Source: Nitrospinota bacterium (GTDB lineage: Bacteria; Nitrospinota; Nitrospinia; UBA9942). From it: a DNA stretch of 22,944 bases. The stretch is from assembly GCA_016234205.1 (NCBI GenBank), contig JACRGN010000218.1, positions 1-22,944 on the forward strand. Reading direction: 5' to 3'. Numbering within the stretch: position 1 is the first letter of the stretch; each line of letters opens with the position of its first letter. The position numbers and the translations under genes were made by a program. The notes below the pieces were generated by a model, which was not told where the DNA came from, did not search any database, and saw nothing but the letters and a program-made list of their open reading frames with translations. Positions 1-7,037 of this stretch are shown in pieces.

Positions 1-387
1 GGTAAAACCCTTTTCTTTTATATCCTTTGATACAGCATCCATACTGCTTTTATATATGTAAGTGCCTACCTGAACAGTATATTTCCTTTCTGACGGCGGA
101 GTAGGGACCTCAACAACGGGCGCCTTTTTGACTTCAGGGGGCGGCGGTGGAGGAGCCTTTTCTACCAGCGGCACTACCTCTTTTTTAGGAGGAGGCGGTG
201 CAACTGCTACTTCTTCAGCAGGTTTTTTTAGTGAAGGGAGATATTTAATTCCAACGAATGCACCCCCCAATACAATTACCACTAAAAGGAGTATAACCAC
301 TGTCTTCTTTGAGCCCCCGGATGCCTTTGCCTTATTGAGCAAATCCTTTTCAAAATCCTCCAACTCCTCACTCTTTTCCTCTGGCAT
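1..387 (-). CDS. SPOR-type membrane protein, N-terminal part (partial)
   Basis: The first 129 codons are present; the gene runs off the left edge. The ATG at 387 follows a strong GGAGGGGAGGG ribosome site. Order seen: a charged acidic cytoplasmic segment (residues 1-28), one hydrophobic membrane helix (about 30-47), a Pro/Lys/Glu/Val-rich linker with runs of four to six prolines (about 60-100), then RKYTVQVGTY from residue 101, which looks like the first strand of a SPOR domain. SPOR proteins bind denuded septal peptidoglycan and often act at the division site; here the helix would anchor the protein in the inner membrane with the linker and SPOR domain in the periplasm. The SPOR call rests on about 28 residues plus the typical architecture, so the exact family is inferred. 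It lies downstream of ahcY in the same orientation, 56 bp away. Confidence 0.7.
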   Translation of the reverse strand, partial: MPEEKSEELEDFEKDLLNKAKASGGSKKTVVILLLVVIVLGGAFVGIKYLPSLKKPAEEVAVAPPPPKKEVVPLVEKAPPPPPPEVKKAPVVEVPTPPSERKYTVQVGTYIYKSSMDAVSKDIKEKGFT

Positions 388-410
388 AAACCCTCCCCTC
401 CTGAAATCTC

Positions 411-430
411 AAATTTCAAATTTGAAATTT
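411..430. repeat. 20-bp perfect palindrome
   Basis: AAATTTCAAATTTGAAATTT is self-complementary over 20 bases and fills much of the 56-bp gap between ahcY and the SPOR-type gene. There is no T-run directly after a GC-rich stem, so it is not a classical terminator. It may be a processing hairpin or an interspersed intergenic repeat. Confidence 0.5.
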
Positions 431-443
431 CAAATTATTAAGG

Positions 444-1736
444 TTATGTTCCCATCTCCCATGACTCCAGATACTTCTTCTGCTCATCTGTTAACTCATC
501 AATTTTTATACCCATAGATTTAAGCTTAAGGGATGCAACCCATTCATCAGTTTCTCCTGGGACATTGTAAACTTTAGCTTTTAAATTACCCTTCTGCTTT
601 ACAGCATATTCGGATGCCAGTGACTGAACTGCAAAACTCATATCCATAACCGAGGCAGGATGCCCTTCTGCAGCAGCAAGATTTATAAGCCTCCCCTCTC
701 CCAATAAGTATATCCTCCTGCCATCTTTCAATACATATTCATCAACAAAATCCCTTACATTCTTATTAACCTTCACCGACAACTCTTTTAATCCCTTTAT
801 ATCAATCTCTATATCAAAGTGTCCTGAATTGGAGAGCATGGCACCGTCTTTCATAACCTGAATGTGCTCTTTCCTTATTACATGCATGTCTCCTGTAAGG
901 GTGCAGAAGAGGTCTCCCTCTTTTGCAGCCTGCATCATCGGCATAACCCTGAATCCGTCCATTGCAGCCTCAATAGCCTTAATAGGATTTATCTCGGTAA
1001 CTATAACATTTGCACCCATCCCCTTTGCCCTCATGGCAAATCCCTTGCCGCACCATCCATATCCGGATGTTACAACACTCTTTCCTGCAAGGAGTATATC
1101 CGTCGCCCTTACTATACCATCAATTGTTGACTGCCCTGTCCCGTATCTATTGTCAAAGAAATGTTTTGTCTCTGCATCATTCACTGCAATTACAGGGAAT
1201 TTCAATGCACCATCCCTCTCCATTGCCCTGAGCCTTATTACACCTGTAGTTGTCTCCTCCATGCTGGCGATTATCTGCTTGTTCATCTGAGGATATTTGG
1301 AGTGAATGGCAGATACCAGATCAGCACCGTCATCCATAGTTATTACAGGATTATGCTTAATGGCAGCCTCAATATGACTGTAATATGTCTCATTATCCTC
1401 CCCTTTTATTGCATACACAGGAATCTGATAATGTTTCACAAGTGCCGCCGCAACATCATCCTGTGTTGACAGGGGATTTGATGCACATAAAAGCATATCC
1501 GCCCCTCCAGCCTTGAGTGTCCTGACAAGATTTGCAGTCTCCGCTGTGACATGGAGACATGCTGACATCTTGAGACCTGCGAAAGGTTTCTCCTTTTCAA
1601 ATCTATCTCTGACCAATTTGAGAACAGGCATGTCATTATCCGCCCATTCAATCCTCTTCTTGCCCTTATCGGCAAGCGTGATATCCTTTACATCATAATT
1701 CATCTCTTTCTCAACTACCTTTAACTTCGGTTTCAT
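444..1736 (-). CDS. ahcY: S-adenosylhomocysteine hydrolase
   Basis: Cytosolic NAD-dependent enzyme that splits S-adenosylhomocysteine into adenosine and homocysteine, closing the methyl cycle started by MetK, encoded just upstream. At 430 aa it matches the shorter form without the roughly 40-residue insertion seen in many bacterial and eukaryotic enzymes. Visible motifs: substrate-domain segment SACLHVTAETANL (about 58-70), EETTTGVIRL (160-169), DNRYGTGQS (195-203), the NAD-binding glycine loop GYGWCGKG (225-232) and EGHPASVMDMSFA near residue 360. The ATG at 1736 follows AAGGAGATTTTTAT, a good ribosome site. metK and ahcY are separated by a 118-bp gap holding a G/C-rich palindromic repeat; the shared orientation suggests co-transcription. 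Confidence 0.97.
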   Translation of the reverse strand: MKPKLKVVEKEMNYDVKDITLADKGKKRIEWADNDMPVLKLVRDRFEKEKPFAGLKMSACLHVTAETANLVRTLKAGGADMLLCASNPLSTQDDVAAALVKHYQIPVYAIKGEDNETYYSHIEAAIKHNPVITMDDGADLVSAIHSKYPQMNKQIIASMEETTTGVIRLRAMERDGALKFPVIAVNDAETKHFFDNRYGTGQSTIDGIVRATDILLAGKSVVTSGYGWCGKGFAMRAKGMGANVIVTEINPIKAIEAAMDGFRVMPMMQAAKEGDLFCTLTGDMHVIRKEHIQVMKDGAMLSNSGHFDIEIDIKGLKELSVKVNKNVRDFVDEYVLKDGRRIYLLGEGRLINLAAAEGHPASVMDMSFAVQSLASEYAVKQKGNLKAKVYNVPGETDEWVASLKLKSMGIKIDELTDEQKKYLESWEMGT

Positions 1737-1759
1737 ATAAAAATCTCCTTACCTTATAT

Positions 1760-1839
1760 CCTCCACCTTAATGGGGGAGGGAGTTTAAGGGTGGGGGTGT
1801 CCCCTCCCCTTTAATCCCCTCCCGCAAAGGGGAGGGGGT
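1760..1839. repeat. G/C-rich imperfect inverted repeat between metK and ahcY
   Basis: The plus strand has the G-tracts GGGGGAGGGAGTTTAAGGG (from 1773), then CCCCTCCCCTTTAATCCCC (from 1801), which is nearly its reverse complement, then a second hairpin CCCCTCCC-GCAAA-GGGGAGGGG (1816-1838). It contrasts strongly with the AT-rich surroundings and resembles the palindromic intergenic repeats scattered through many environmental genomes. Either strand could form a hairpin or a four-tract G-quadruplex. It sits in the transcribed metK-ahcY gap, so it may affect readthrough or mRNA processing. Confidence 0.6.
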
Positions 1840-1854
1840 AATTGGAATTTAACC

Positions 1855-3021
1855 TTATAATCCTGCTGCCTTTCTTATTGCATCAGCCTTGTCAGTCTTT
1901 TCCCATGTGAACTCAGGCAGCTCCCTCCCAAAATGACCATAGGCTGCAGTCTTCCTGTATATCGGCCTTCTCAAATTGAGATGCTTTATAATCTTTGACG
2001 GCCTCATGTCAAAAAATTCCCTCACAAGCTCATGTATCTTCTTTAGCGGAATCTTCTCTGTCTTAAATGTATCTACCATGATTGATACAGGTTCAGCAAC
2101 ACCGATGGCATAGGCAATCTGAACCTCGCATTTATCTGCTATCCCTGATGCTACCAGGTTCTTTGCTACATATCTTGCCATATAAGATGCCGATCTGTCC
2201 ACCTTTGAAGGGTCTTTTCCTGAAAATGCACCGCCTCCATGGCTCCCTACCCCTCCGTAGGTATCAACTATTATCTTCCTCCCTGTAAGGCCGCAATCTC
2301 CCATCGGGCCCCCGACAACAAATCTTCCTGTAGGATTTATATGATATTTTATTTTTTCCTCATTCAAGAGTTTATGCGGAATAACAGGCTTTATAACCTT
2401 TTCTATCATATCCTCCTTGATTTCTTTCAAGGTTACATCAGGGCTGTGCTGGGTGGATATAACCACCGTATCTACCCTCACAGGCTTTCCATCAGCATAT
2501 TCTACTGTAACCTGTGATTTCCCGTCAGGCCTTAGATAGGGGACAATATCTTTCTTTCTAACCTCTGAAAGCTTCATTGTAAGCTTATGTGCCAGTGATA
2601 TAGGCATGGGCATCAATTCGGGAGTCTCATTTGTTGCATATCCGAACATCAGCCCCTGGTCGCCTGCCCCCTGCTCCTCTTCCTTGCCCCTGTCAACTCC
2701 CATAGCGATATCAAGGGACTGCTCCTTTATGGATGTAATTACCGAGCATGTCTCGTAATCAAATCCGTATTTTGCCCTTGTATAGCCGATATCCTTTATT
2801 ACATCCCTTGCTACCTTTGGAATATCAACATAAGCCTTTGTGGTAATCTCACCTGCAACAAATATCAGCCCTGTGGTCACCAGTGTCTCACATGCCACCC
2901 TCCCGTGAGGGTCTTCTGTATAGATTGCGTCAAGGACTGAATCAGAAATCTGGTCTGCGATTTTATCAGGATGACCTTCGGTCACCGATTCAGAAGTAAA
3001 AAAATAATTTGTCCTGCCCAT
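1855..3021 (-). CDS. metK: S-adenosylmethionine synthetase
   Basis: Makes S-adenosylmethionine from methionine and ATP in the cytosol. The 388-aa length is normal for the bacterial family. Motifs: TSESVTEGHPDKIADQISD at the N-terminus (from residue 9), with the His and Asp of GHPDK used in ATP/Mg binding; signature GAGDQG (118-123); glycine-rich phosphate loop GGGAFSGKDPSKVDRSA (about 262-278); C-terminal YGHFGRELPEFTWE. The ATG at 3021 is preceded by GGGAGGATTA. A good sigma-70-like promoter (3120-3148) lies just after ptsI, so metK can be transcribed on its own as well as from upstream. Together with ahcY it covers the SAM production and SAH removal steps of the methyl cycle. Confidence 0.98.
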   Translation of the reverse strand: MGRTNYFFTSESVTEGHPDKIADQISDSVLDAIYTEDPHGRVACETLVTTGLIFVAGEITTKAYVDIPKVARDVIKDIGYTRAKYGFDYETCSVITSIKEQSLDIAMGVDRGKEEEQGAGDQGLMFGYATNETPELMPMPISLAHKLTMKLSEVRKKDIVPYLRPDGKSQVTVEYADGKPVRVDTVVISTQHSPDVTLKEIKEDMIEKVIKPVIPHKLLNEEKIKYHINPTGRFVVGGPMGDCGLTGRKIIVDTYGGVGSHGGGAFSGKDPSKVDRSASYMARYVAKNLVASGIADKCEVQIAYAIGVAEPVSIMVDTFKTEKIPLKKIHELVREFFDMRPSKIIKHLNLRRPIYRKTAAYGHFGRELPEFTWEKTDKADAIRKAAGL

Positions 3022-3091
3022 TAATCCTCCCTAAATTGAATGTTTTAAGTGTTAAATTAGGTGTTCGCTTCGCTCACACTAACTTTATTAT

Positions 3092-3114
3092 GTATAGAAT
3101 TGAAATTTCTATAC
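3092..3114. promoter_or_regulatory. Palindrome at the predicted metK transcript start
   Basis: GTATAGAA-N7-TTCTATAC is a perfect 8-bp inverted repeat. It begins about 6 bp downstream of the -10 hexamer of the metK promoter, so it would lie at or immediately after +1. It could be a repressor operator or a 5'-terminal mRNA stem-loop. No function is known from the sequence. Confidence 0.4.
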
Positions 3115-3119
3115 TTTAA

Positions 3120-3148
3120 ATTATAATTTTTAAATTTTTAATTTTCAA
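3120..3148 (-). promoter_or_regulatory. Sigma-70-like promoter for metK
   Basis: On the minus strand: TTGAAA (3148-3143), a 17-bp AT-rich spacer, then TATAAT (3125-3120). The -10 is perfect and the -35 matches consensus at five of six bases. It overlaps the last codons of ptsI. The expected start, about 3113, leaves a roughly 90-nt leader before the metK ATG. I see no SAM riboswitch fold in that leader. Confidence 0.55.
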
Positions 3149-4992
3149 CCTGCAATTTGTAATTCTGAGATGTCCTCCTTTCTATTCAACATTGATTTAT
3201 TAGAGAAATCATACCCTTCCATATCCTCTGGATATATCCGGGGTATCTCTTCGTTTAAATATTTCTTTACATCATTCGTTGACTTTAATTTTAAAATATC
3301 ATCGGCCACCCTCAATGCATCTTCATACTTTATCTGTCGTATAAATTTCTTAACCTTTGGGATGGAGTGGGGGTCCATGCTTATAGACTCTATCCTCCCC
3401 ATTCCTAAAAGGATTAGTGTATGTATATTATCACCGCCCATCATACCACAAATACTTACGGGAATTCCTGTCTTTTCTGCCGATGATATGATGTTTTTAA
3501 GCATCCTCAATACTGCCGGGTGAAGCGGCTGATACAGATACGCAACCTGCTCATTTATCCTGTCCATGGCCAGGGTATACTGAATCAAGTCATTTGTCCC
3601 TATACTGAAGAAATCCACCTCTTCGGAGAGGAGGTCTGTAATAACAGATGCCGATGGTGTTTCTATCATCGCCCCAACCTCAATCTCTGAATCAAACGGG
3701 ATTCCTTTTAATTTTAGCTCATCCTTTACCTCTTCCAGTATCTGGTTTGCATCCCTCAATTCATCAATACTTGAAATCATAGGATACATGAGTTTCAGCT
3801 TCCCGTAGTGGCTTGCCCTCAATATACCTTTCAACTGGGTCTTAAATATATCTGTCCTGTTGAGACAGAACCTTATGCCTCTTAAACCGAGGGCGGGATT
3901 ATCCTCTATATCTGACTTTGACTCAGAGATAAATTTATCCCCACCGAGGTCTAATGTTCGTATAATTGAGTAACTGTTTTTTATCCGCATTGCAACTTTT
4001 TTATAATCAAGGAAATGCTCCTCCTCTGTCGGCAGTCCATCTTTATTCATATAGAGATATTCTGTCCTATAAAGCCCTACCCCCTCTGCACCGTATCTTA
4101 TTGCAAGGTCAACCTCGTCAGAATACTCAATGTTTGACATGAGCTTAACCCTGTGACCATCCTTTGTTATTGCCGGCAGGTCTTTTGATTTTAAGAGCTC
4201 CTTTTCATAATACTTGAATCTCTGCTGCTTTTTCAAAAACGATTGAAATGTATCAGCGTCCGGTGCCAGGATAACCGAGCCGTCAATCCCATCCACAATA
4301 ACTGAATCACCGTTCTTTGCCTTTTCAGTTATATTTTTAAGTCCAACCACAGCAGGGATTTCAAATGCAGATGCCATAATACCTGTATGAGATGTCTTCC
4401 CCCCGGCGTCAGTAGCAAAACCGAGCACCTTTTCCCTCTTCATCTGGATAGTATCAGCAGGTGTAAGGTCATGTGCTACAATTATTACAGGCTCCTCTAA
4501 ATCAGCAAGGCTCTCCAGATGATGTCCTATCATATTCCTCAATATCCTGTATACAACCTGCTCAATGTCCTTCTTTCTTCCGCTGATGTATTCATCGCTT
4601 ATATTCTCAAACTTTTTCAAAAAGCCTTCTAACGACTCTTTTAATGCCCATTCTGCATTAACCTTCTCCCCCCTTATGAAGTTTACGGTATTTTCTACGA
4701 GGGTGGCATCTTTCAGCATCATGATATGGGCATCAAGTATATAGAGATGATTTGAGCCAATGTCCTTCTTTGCCTTTGCCCTTATCTCCATTAGTTGTGC
4801 CTTTGATTTTTCCAGAGCCTGATTAAACCTCTGTATCTCATTCTCAATATGAGAATCCGCAACAGTATGCCTCAGTATGCACGGTTTTGTCCTGTCAAGG
4901 ATATACACCCTTCCTATCGCTATCCCCGGTGATGCTGCTATACCTCTTATCGTATAATCTTGAGCAACCGCTTTATTTTTATTATTTGCCAT
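3145..4992 (-). CDS. ptsI: PTS enzyme I (phosphoenolpyruvate-protein phosphotransferase)
   Basis: Takes phosphate from phosphoenolpyruvate and passes it to HPr, the first step of the PTS relay. Domains in order: N-terminal HPr-binding/helical region (about 15-140), swivelling phosphohistidine domain with GGKTSHTGI (active His near residue 202), and the PEP-binding barrel with GLYRTEYLYM, IETPSASVI and the signature FFSIGTNDLIQYTLAMDR. The catalytic-loop Cys is present (about 515) in SICGMMGGD, but the usual Glu two residues on (CGEMAGD in most relatives) is Met. I chose the ATG at 4992, preceded by GGTGAAGAG, over the in-frame ATG at 5013, which has no ribosome site; the protein is then 615 aa. 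It overlaps the end of ptsH by 11 bp, so the two are probably translationally coupled. Confidence 0.95.
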   Translation of the reverse strand: MANNKNKAVAQDYTIRGIAASPGIAIGRVYILDRTKPCILRHTVADSHIENEIQRFNQALEKSKAQLMEIRAKAKKDIGSNHLYILDAHIMMLKDATLVENTVNFIRGEKVNAEWALKESLEGFLKKFENISDEYISGRKKDIEQVVYRILRNMIGHHLESLADLEEPVIIVAHDLTPADTIQMKREKVLGFATDAGGKTSHTGIMASAFEIPAVVGLKNITEKAKNGDSVIVDGIDGSVILAPDADTFQSFLKKQQRFKYYEKELLKSKDLPAITKDGHRVKLMSNIEYSDEVDLAIRYGAEGVGLYRTEYLYMNKDGLPTEEEHFLDYKKVAMRIKNSYSIIRTLDLGGDKFISESKSDIEDNPALGLRGIRFCLNRTDIFKTQLKGILRASHYGKLKLMYPMISSIDELRDANQILEEVKDELKLKGIPFDSEIEVGAMIETPSASVITDLLSEEVDFFSIGTNDLIQYTLAMDRINEQVAYLYQPLHPAVLRMLKNIISSAEKTGIPVSICGMMGGDNIHTLILLGMGRIESISMDPHSIPKVKKFIRQIKYEDALRVADDILKLKSTNDVKKYLNEEIPRIYPEDMEGYDFSNKSMLNRKEDISELQIAG

Positions 4993-5257
4993 TCTCTTCA
5001 CCAAAGCTGCCATTTAAAAGTTTCTTCAATCCGTCTGCTGCATCCTTCTCATCTTCGCCTGTAATTACCAATCTAATCCGGCTCCCCTTATTGGCTGATA
5101 AGGTCAGTATCTCCAGGACGCTCTTGCCATTTACCCTTCTCTCATTATTCTCTATTACAAGTTCAGATTTAAAACTATTCGCAAGCTGTGCCAGACGAAA
5201 GGCCGGTTTTGCATGCAGCCCGAACTCATCTTTAATAATAACTGCAATAGTCTCCAT
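4982..5257 (-). CDS. ptsH: HPr phosphocarrier protein
   Basis: Small cytosolic phosphocarrier linking enzyme I to EIIA proteins; 91 aa is the normal size. The phosphoacceptor is His15 in FGLHAKPA (most relatives have Arg where this has Lys17). Ser46 in NGKSVLEIL aligns with the regulatory serine that HPr kinase modifies in many bacteria, although no hprK is in this window. The ATG at 5257 is preferred to the TTG three bases upstream. No strong ribosome site precedes it. It is immediately followed by ptsI, and no EIIB or EIIC permease gene is nearby, so the relay is more likely regulatory than for sugar uptake. Confidence 0.94.
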   Translation of the reverse strand: METIAVIIKDEFGLHAKPAFRLAQLANSFKSELVIENNERRVNGKSVLEILTLSANKGSRIRLVITGEDEKDAADGLKKLLNGSFGEENGK

Positions 5258-5286
5258 CAATTTAAATTAAAAAAACGTGAATAAAA

Positions 5287-5510
5287 CCACAGAGTTTACA
5301 CCAACCAAAAAACAAAAACCTAATGAAACCACAGATTTCACAGAAGGACAAAGACACCGTTCCTGCGAAAGCAGGAATCTATTTCCTTATACTGGATTCC
5401 CGTTTTCACGGGAATGACATTTCTTGTGAGAATCTTGTGTTAATCTCGTGGTTTTTGATTTTAAAAATCCATATATTTCTTTCTCTGTGTCCTCAGTGGT
5501 TAATGTATTT
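5287..5510. repeat. Composite intergenic repeat cluster between the EIIA gene and ptsH
   Basis: This 256-bp gap has no gene. It holds nested palindromes. ACCACAG-type half-repeats start at 5287 and 5327, with reverse-oriented partners at about 5440-5453 (CTCGTGGTTTTT) and 5484-5502 (CTCTGTGTCCTCAGTGGTTA). Between them lie two tight hairpins: TTCCTGC-GAAA-GCAGGAA (5360-5377) and ATTCCC-N8-GGGAAT (5396-5415). The latter has the same form as the Neisseria dRS3 repeat unit, also common in other phyla. The cluster could act as a transcript processing or attenuation region. Confidence 0.65.
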
Positions 5511-5516
5511 TTCGGG

Positions 5517-5933
5517 TTAATTTTTCATAATCTGATTTTTATGCAATAAATCCGTAGCTACAGATATATTTTTCTGCCCATATTCCTTTATAAAATTTGC
5601 TGCATCTATCAGACTCCCCTTCTCCCTCATAAAAGGGACTTTAAGTATCATCGGAAGATTAACGCCGGATACCACTTCAGCCCTAAACTCATCCAAAAAC
5701 GATATGCAGATATTAGAGGGTGTCCCTCCAAACATATCTGTCAGGATAAGCACACCATCCCCCTTATCGGCTGATTTTATAGCCGTCTTTACCTTCTGCC
5801 TGATAGCCTCAGGATTTTCATTGCTGTCTATGGAAACAGACACAATATCAATCTTACCGCCTGCTATCGCCTCTGCTGTCTTTAATAGTTCAGCAGCCAG
5901 ATTCCCGTGTGTTACTATAACTGTGCCTATCAT
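5517..5933 (-). CDS. PTS mannose-family EIIA component
   Basis: A 138-aa single-domain EIIA of the mannose/fructose/sorbose class, which accepts phosphate from HPr on His9 (VIVTHGNLAAELL). The second hallmark, LTDMFGGTPSN (about 65-75), is complete, followed by SGVNLPM. No EIIB, EIIC or EIID partner is present in the window, so it is likely an orphan regulatory EIIA, as is common in rpoN-linked PTS loci. Its ATG abuts the stop of ptsN with no spacing, indicating one operon. The stop is followed by the composite repeat cluster before ptsH. Confidence 0.92.
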   Translation of the reverse strand: MIGTVIVTHGNLAAELLKTAEAIAGGKIDIVSVSIDSNENPEAIRQKVKTAIKSADKGDGVLILTDMFGGTPSNICISFLDEFRAEVVSGVNLPMILKVPFMREKGSLIDAANFIKEYGQKNISVATDLLHKNQIMKN

Positions 5934-6398
5934 TTATATCAGTTTTGAATCTTCCCTTGAAATAGCCTCGTATATCTCCTTCTCATTCTTTGCCTTCATC
6001 AAATCCTGGCGAAATAAAGGATTTTTTAAGAGCTTGGAAATTCTTGCCAATGTCTTTAAATGCATACCTGCCGACTTCTCAGGTGCAATAAGCAAAAATA
6101 CAAAGTAAACAGGTTTCTGGTCAAGAGAATCAAAACTGATGCCGCCGTTTGACCGCCCGAATGTGGCTATAATTGTATCTATCTCATTAGACTTGGCATG
6201 CGGGATTGCTACATTTTCACCTATACCTGTGCTGCCAAGCCTCTCCCTCTCCATGAGGGCATCAAGCAATTTATTCTTATCCCTCACCTTCCCGCTTTTA
6301 ACCAGCGGCTCTACCAGCTCGGAGATTACATCCCTTTTTCCCTTTGCCTTCAGGTCGGCTATGATAGAATCTGCATTTAAAATTTCTGTTATCTTCAT
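5934..6398 (-). CDS. ptsN: PTS nitrogen regulatory EIIA (EIIA-Ntr)
   Basis: Regulatory EIIA of the PTS-Ntr branch; in other bacteria its phosphorylation state links carbon/nitrogen and potassium status to various targets. The 154-aa length fits a single PTS_EIIA type-2 domain. The phosphoacceptor His67 lies in the signature RERLGSTGIGENVAIPHAKS. The ATG overlaps the hpf stop in a TAATG arrangement, so translation is probably coupled. The hpf-ptsN pairing downstream of rpoN is the classical order. Directly after it comes the mannose-type EIIA, without hprK or rapZ. Confidence 0.94.
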   Translation of the reverse strand: MKITEILNADSIIADLKAKGKRDVISELVEPLVKSGKVRDKNKLLDALMERERLGSTGIGENVAIPHAKSNEIDTIIATFGRSNGGISFDSLDQKPVYFVFLLIAPEKSAGMHLKTLARISKLLKNPLFRQDLMKAKNEKEIYEAISREDSKLI

Positions 6399-6943
6399 TA
6401 TTCCGGTTCAATCAGCCCGTAATTGTCATCTTTTCTCTTATATAGGACATTTATCTTTCCGTTATTTGAATTTCTGAACACAAGAAATCCATATCCGAGG
6501 AGGTCCATCTGCATGGCTGCCTCGTCAATAGACATAGGTTTATAGGCAAAACTCCTCGTCCTTATAATCTGATGCGCCGTATCGCCCACCTCCTCTATGC
6601 TCTCCCTTGAGATTATATCCATCTTTATGTTTACATCCTTTTCATGCTGCTTATTTTTCAATGCCCATATCCTCTCCTTGTGTTTCCTAACCTGTCTGTC
6701 TATCTTGTCCATCACCTTGTCTATAGAGGAATACATATCCTCTGTAACCTCTTCCCCGTGAATCTTTACACCATTGGCATTTATTGTTACCTCTGCCTTC
6801 TGGCGAAACTTTTCCACAGCGAGTATTACATGGGCATCAATGGTGGTATTAAGAAACTTCTTCACCTTCTGAACCTTTTCTTCCGCATACTTCTTGAGTG
6901 CATCCGTCATCTCAATATTCCTGCCTGTTACAGTAACCTGCAT
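6398..6943 (-). CDS. hpf: Ribosome hibernation promoting factor, long form
   Basis: Binds the 30S subunit and drives formation of inactive 100S dimers in starved cells. At 181 aa it is the long type: N-terminal S30AE/RaiA domain (MQVTVTGRNIEMTDALKKYA to about 100), a charged linker, and a C-terminal dimerisation domain (IIRTRSFAYKPMSIDEAAMQ from about 127, ending VLYKRKDDNYGLIEP). I chose the ATG at 6943, which is preceded by GGGAGGGAAA and gives the standard family start. The upstream in-frame GTG at 6967 lies in a palindromic repeat and would add eight repeat-derived residues. Confidence 0.94.
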   Translation of the reverse strand: MQVTVTGRNIEMTDALKKYAEEKVQKVKKFLNTTIDAHVILAVEKFRQKAEVTINANGVKIHGEEVTEDMYSSIDKVMDKIDRQVRKHKERIWALKNKQHEKDVNIKMDIISRESIEEVGDTAHQIIRTRSFAYKPMSIDEAAMQMDLLGYGFLVFRNSNNGKINVLYKRKDDNYGLIEPE

Positions 6944-6959
6944 TTTCCCTCCCATTATT

Positions 6960-7028
6960 TTAGCCACAGACTTTCACAGACTAAAATATTTTTTTGCCTT
7001 TTTTAAGTCCGTGTTTGTCAGTGGCTAA
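6960..7028. repeat. CCACAGA-type palindromic repeat between rpoN and hpf
   Basis: TTAGCCAC (6960-6967) pairs perfectly with GTGGCTAA (7021-7028). Inside are CACAGACT-like and AGTCCGTG-like partners around an AT-rich centre. It fills most of the rpoN-hpf gap and belongs to the same family as the copies at 9839-9918 and 20828-20904. As RNA it would form a long hairpin just before the hpf ribosome site. Confidence 0.7.
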
Positions 7029-7037
7029 TACTTAATA

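Noticed and set aside
128..517. Glycine/serine-rich plus-strand open frame
   Set aside because: It is antisense to the proline-rich linker of the SPOR-type gene and the ahcY end; the low-complexity glycines simply mirror CCN codons.
3022..3113. SAM riboswitch in the metK leader
   Set aside because: The leader is AT-rich with one simple palindrome; no conserved multi-helix SAM-I, SAM-II or SAM-IV core is visible.
4993..5013. Upstream ATG for enzyme I
   Set aside because: It has no ribosome site and lies deeper in ptsH; the ATG at 4992 has GGTGAAGAG directly upstream.
6944..6967. GTG start for hpf
   Set aside because: The codons lie in a palindromic repeat and the strong GGGAGGG site points to the ATG at 6943.
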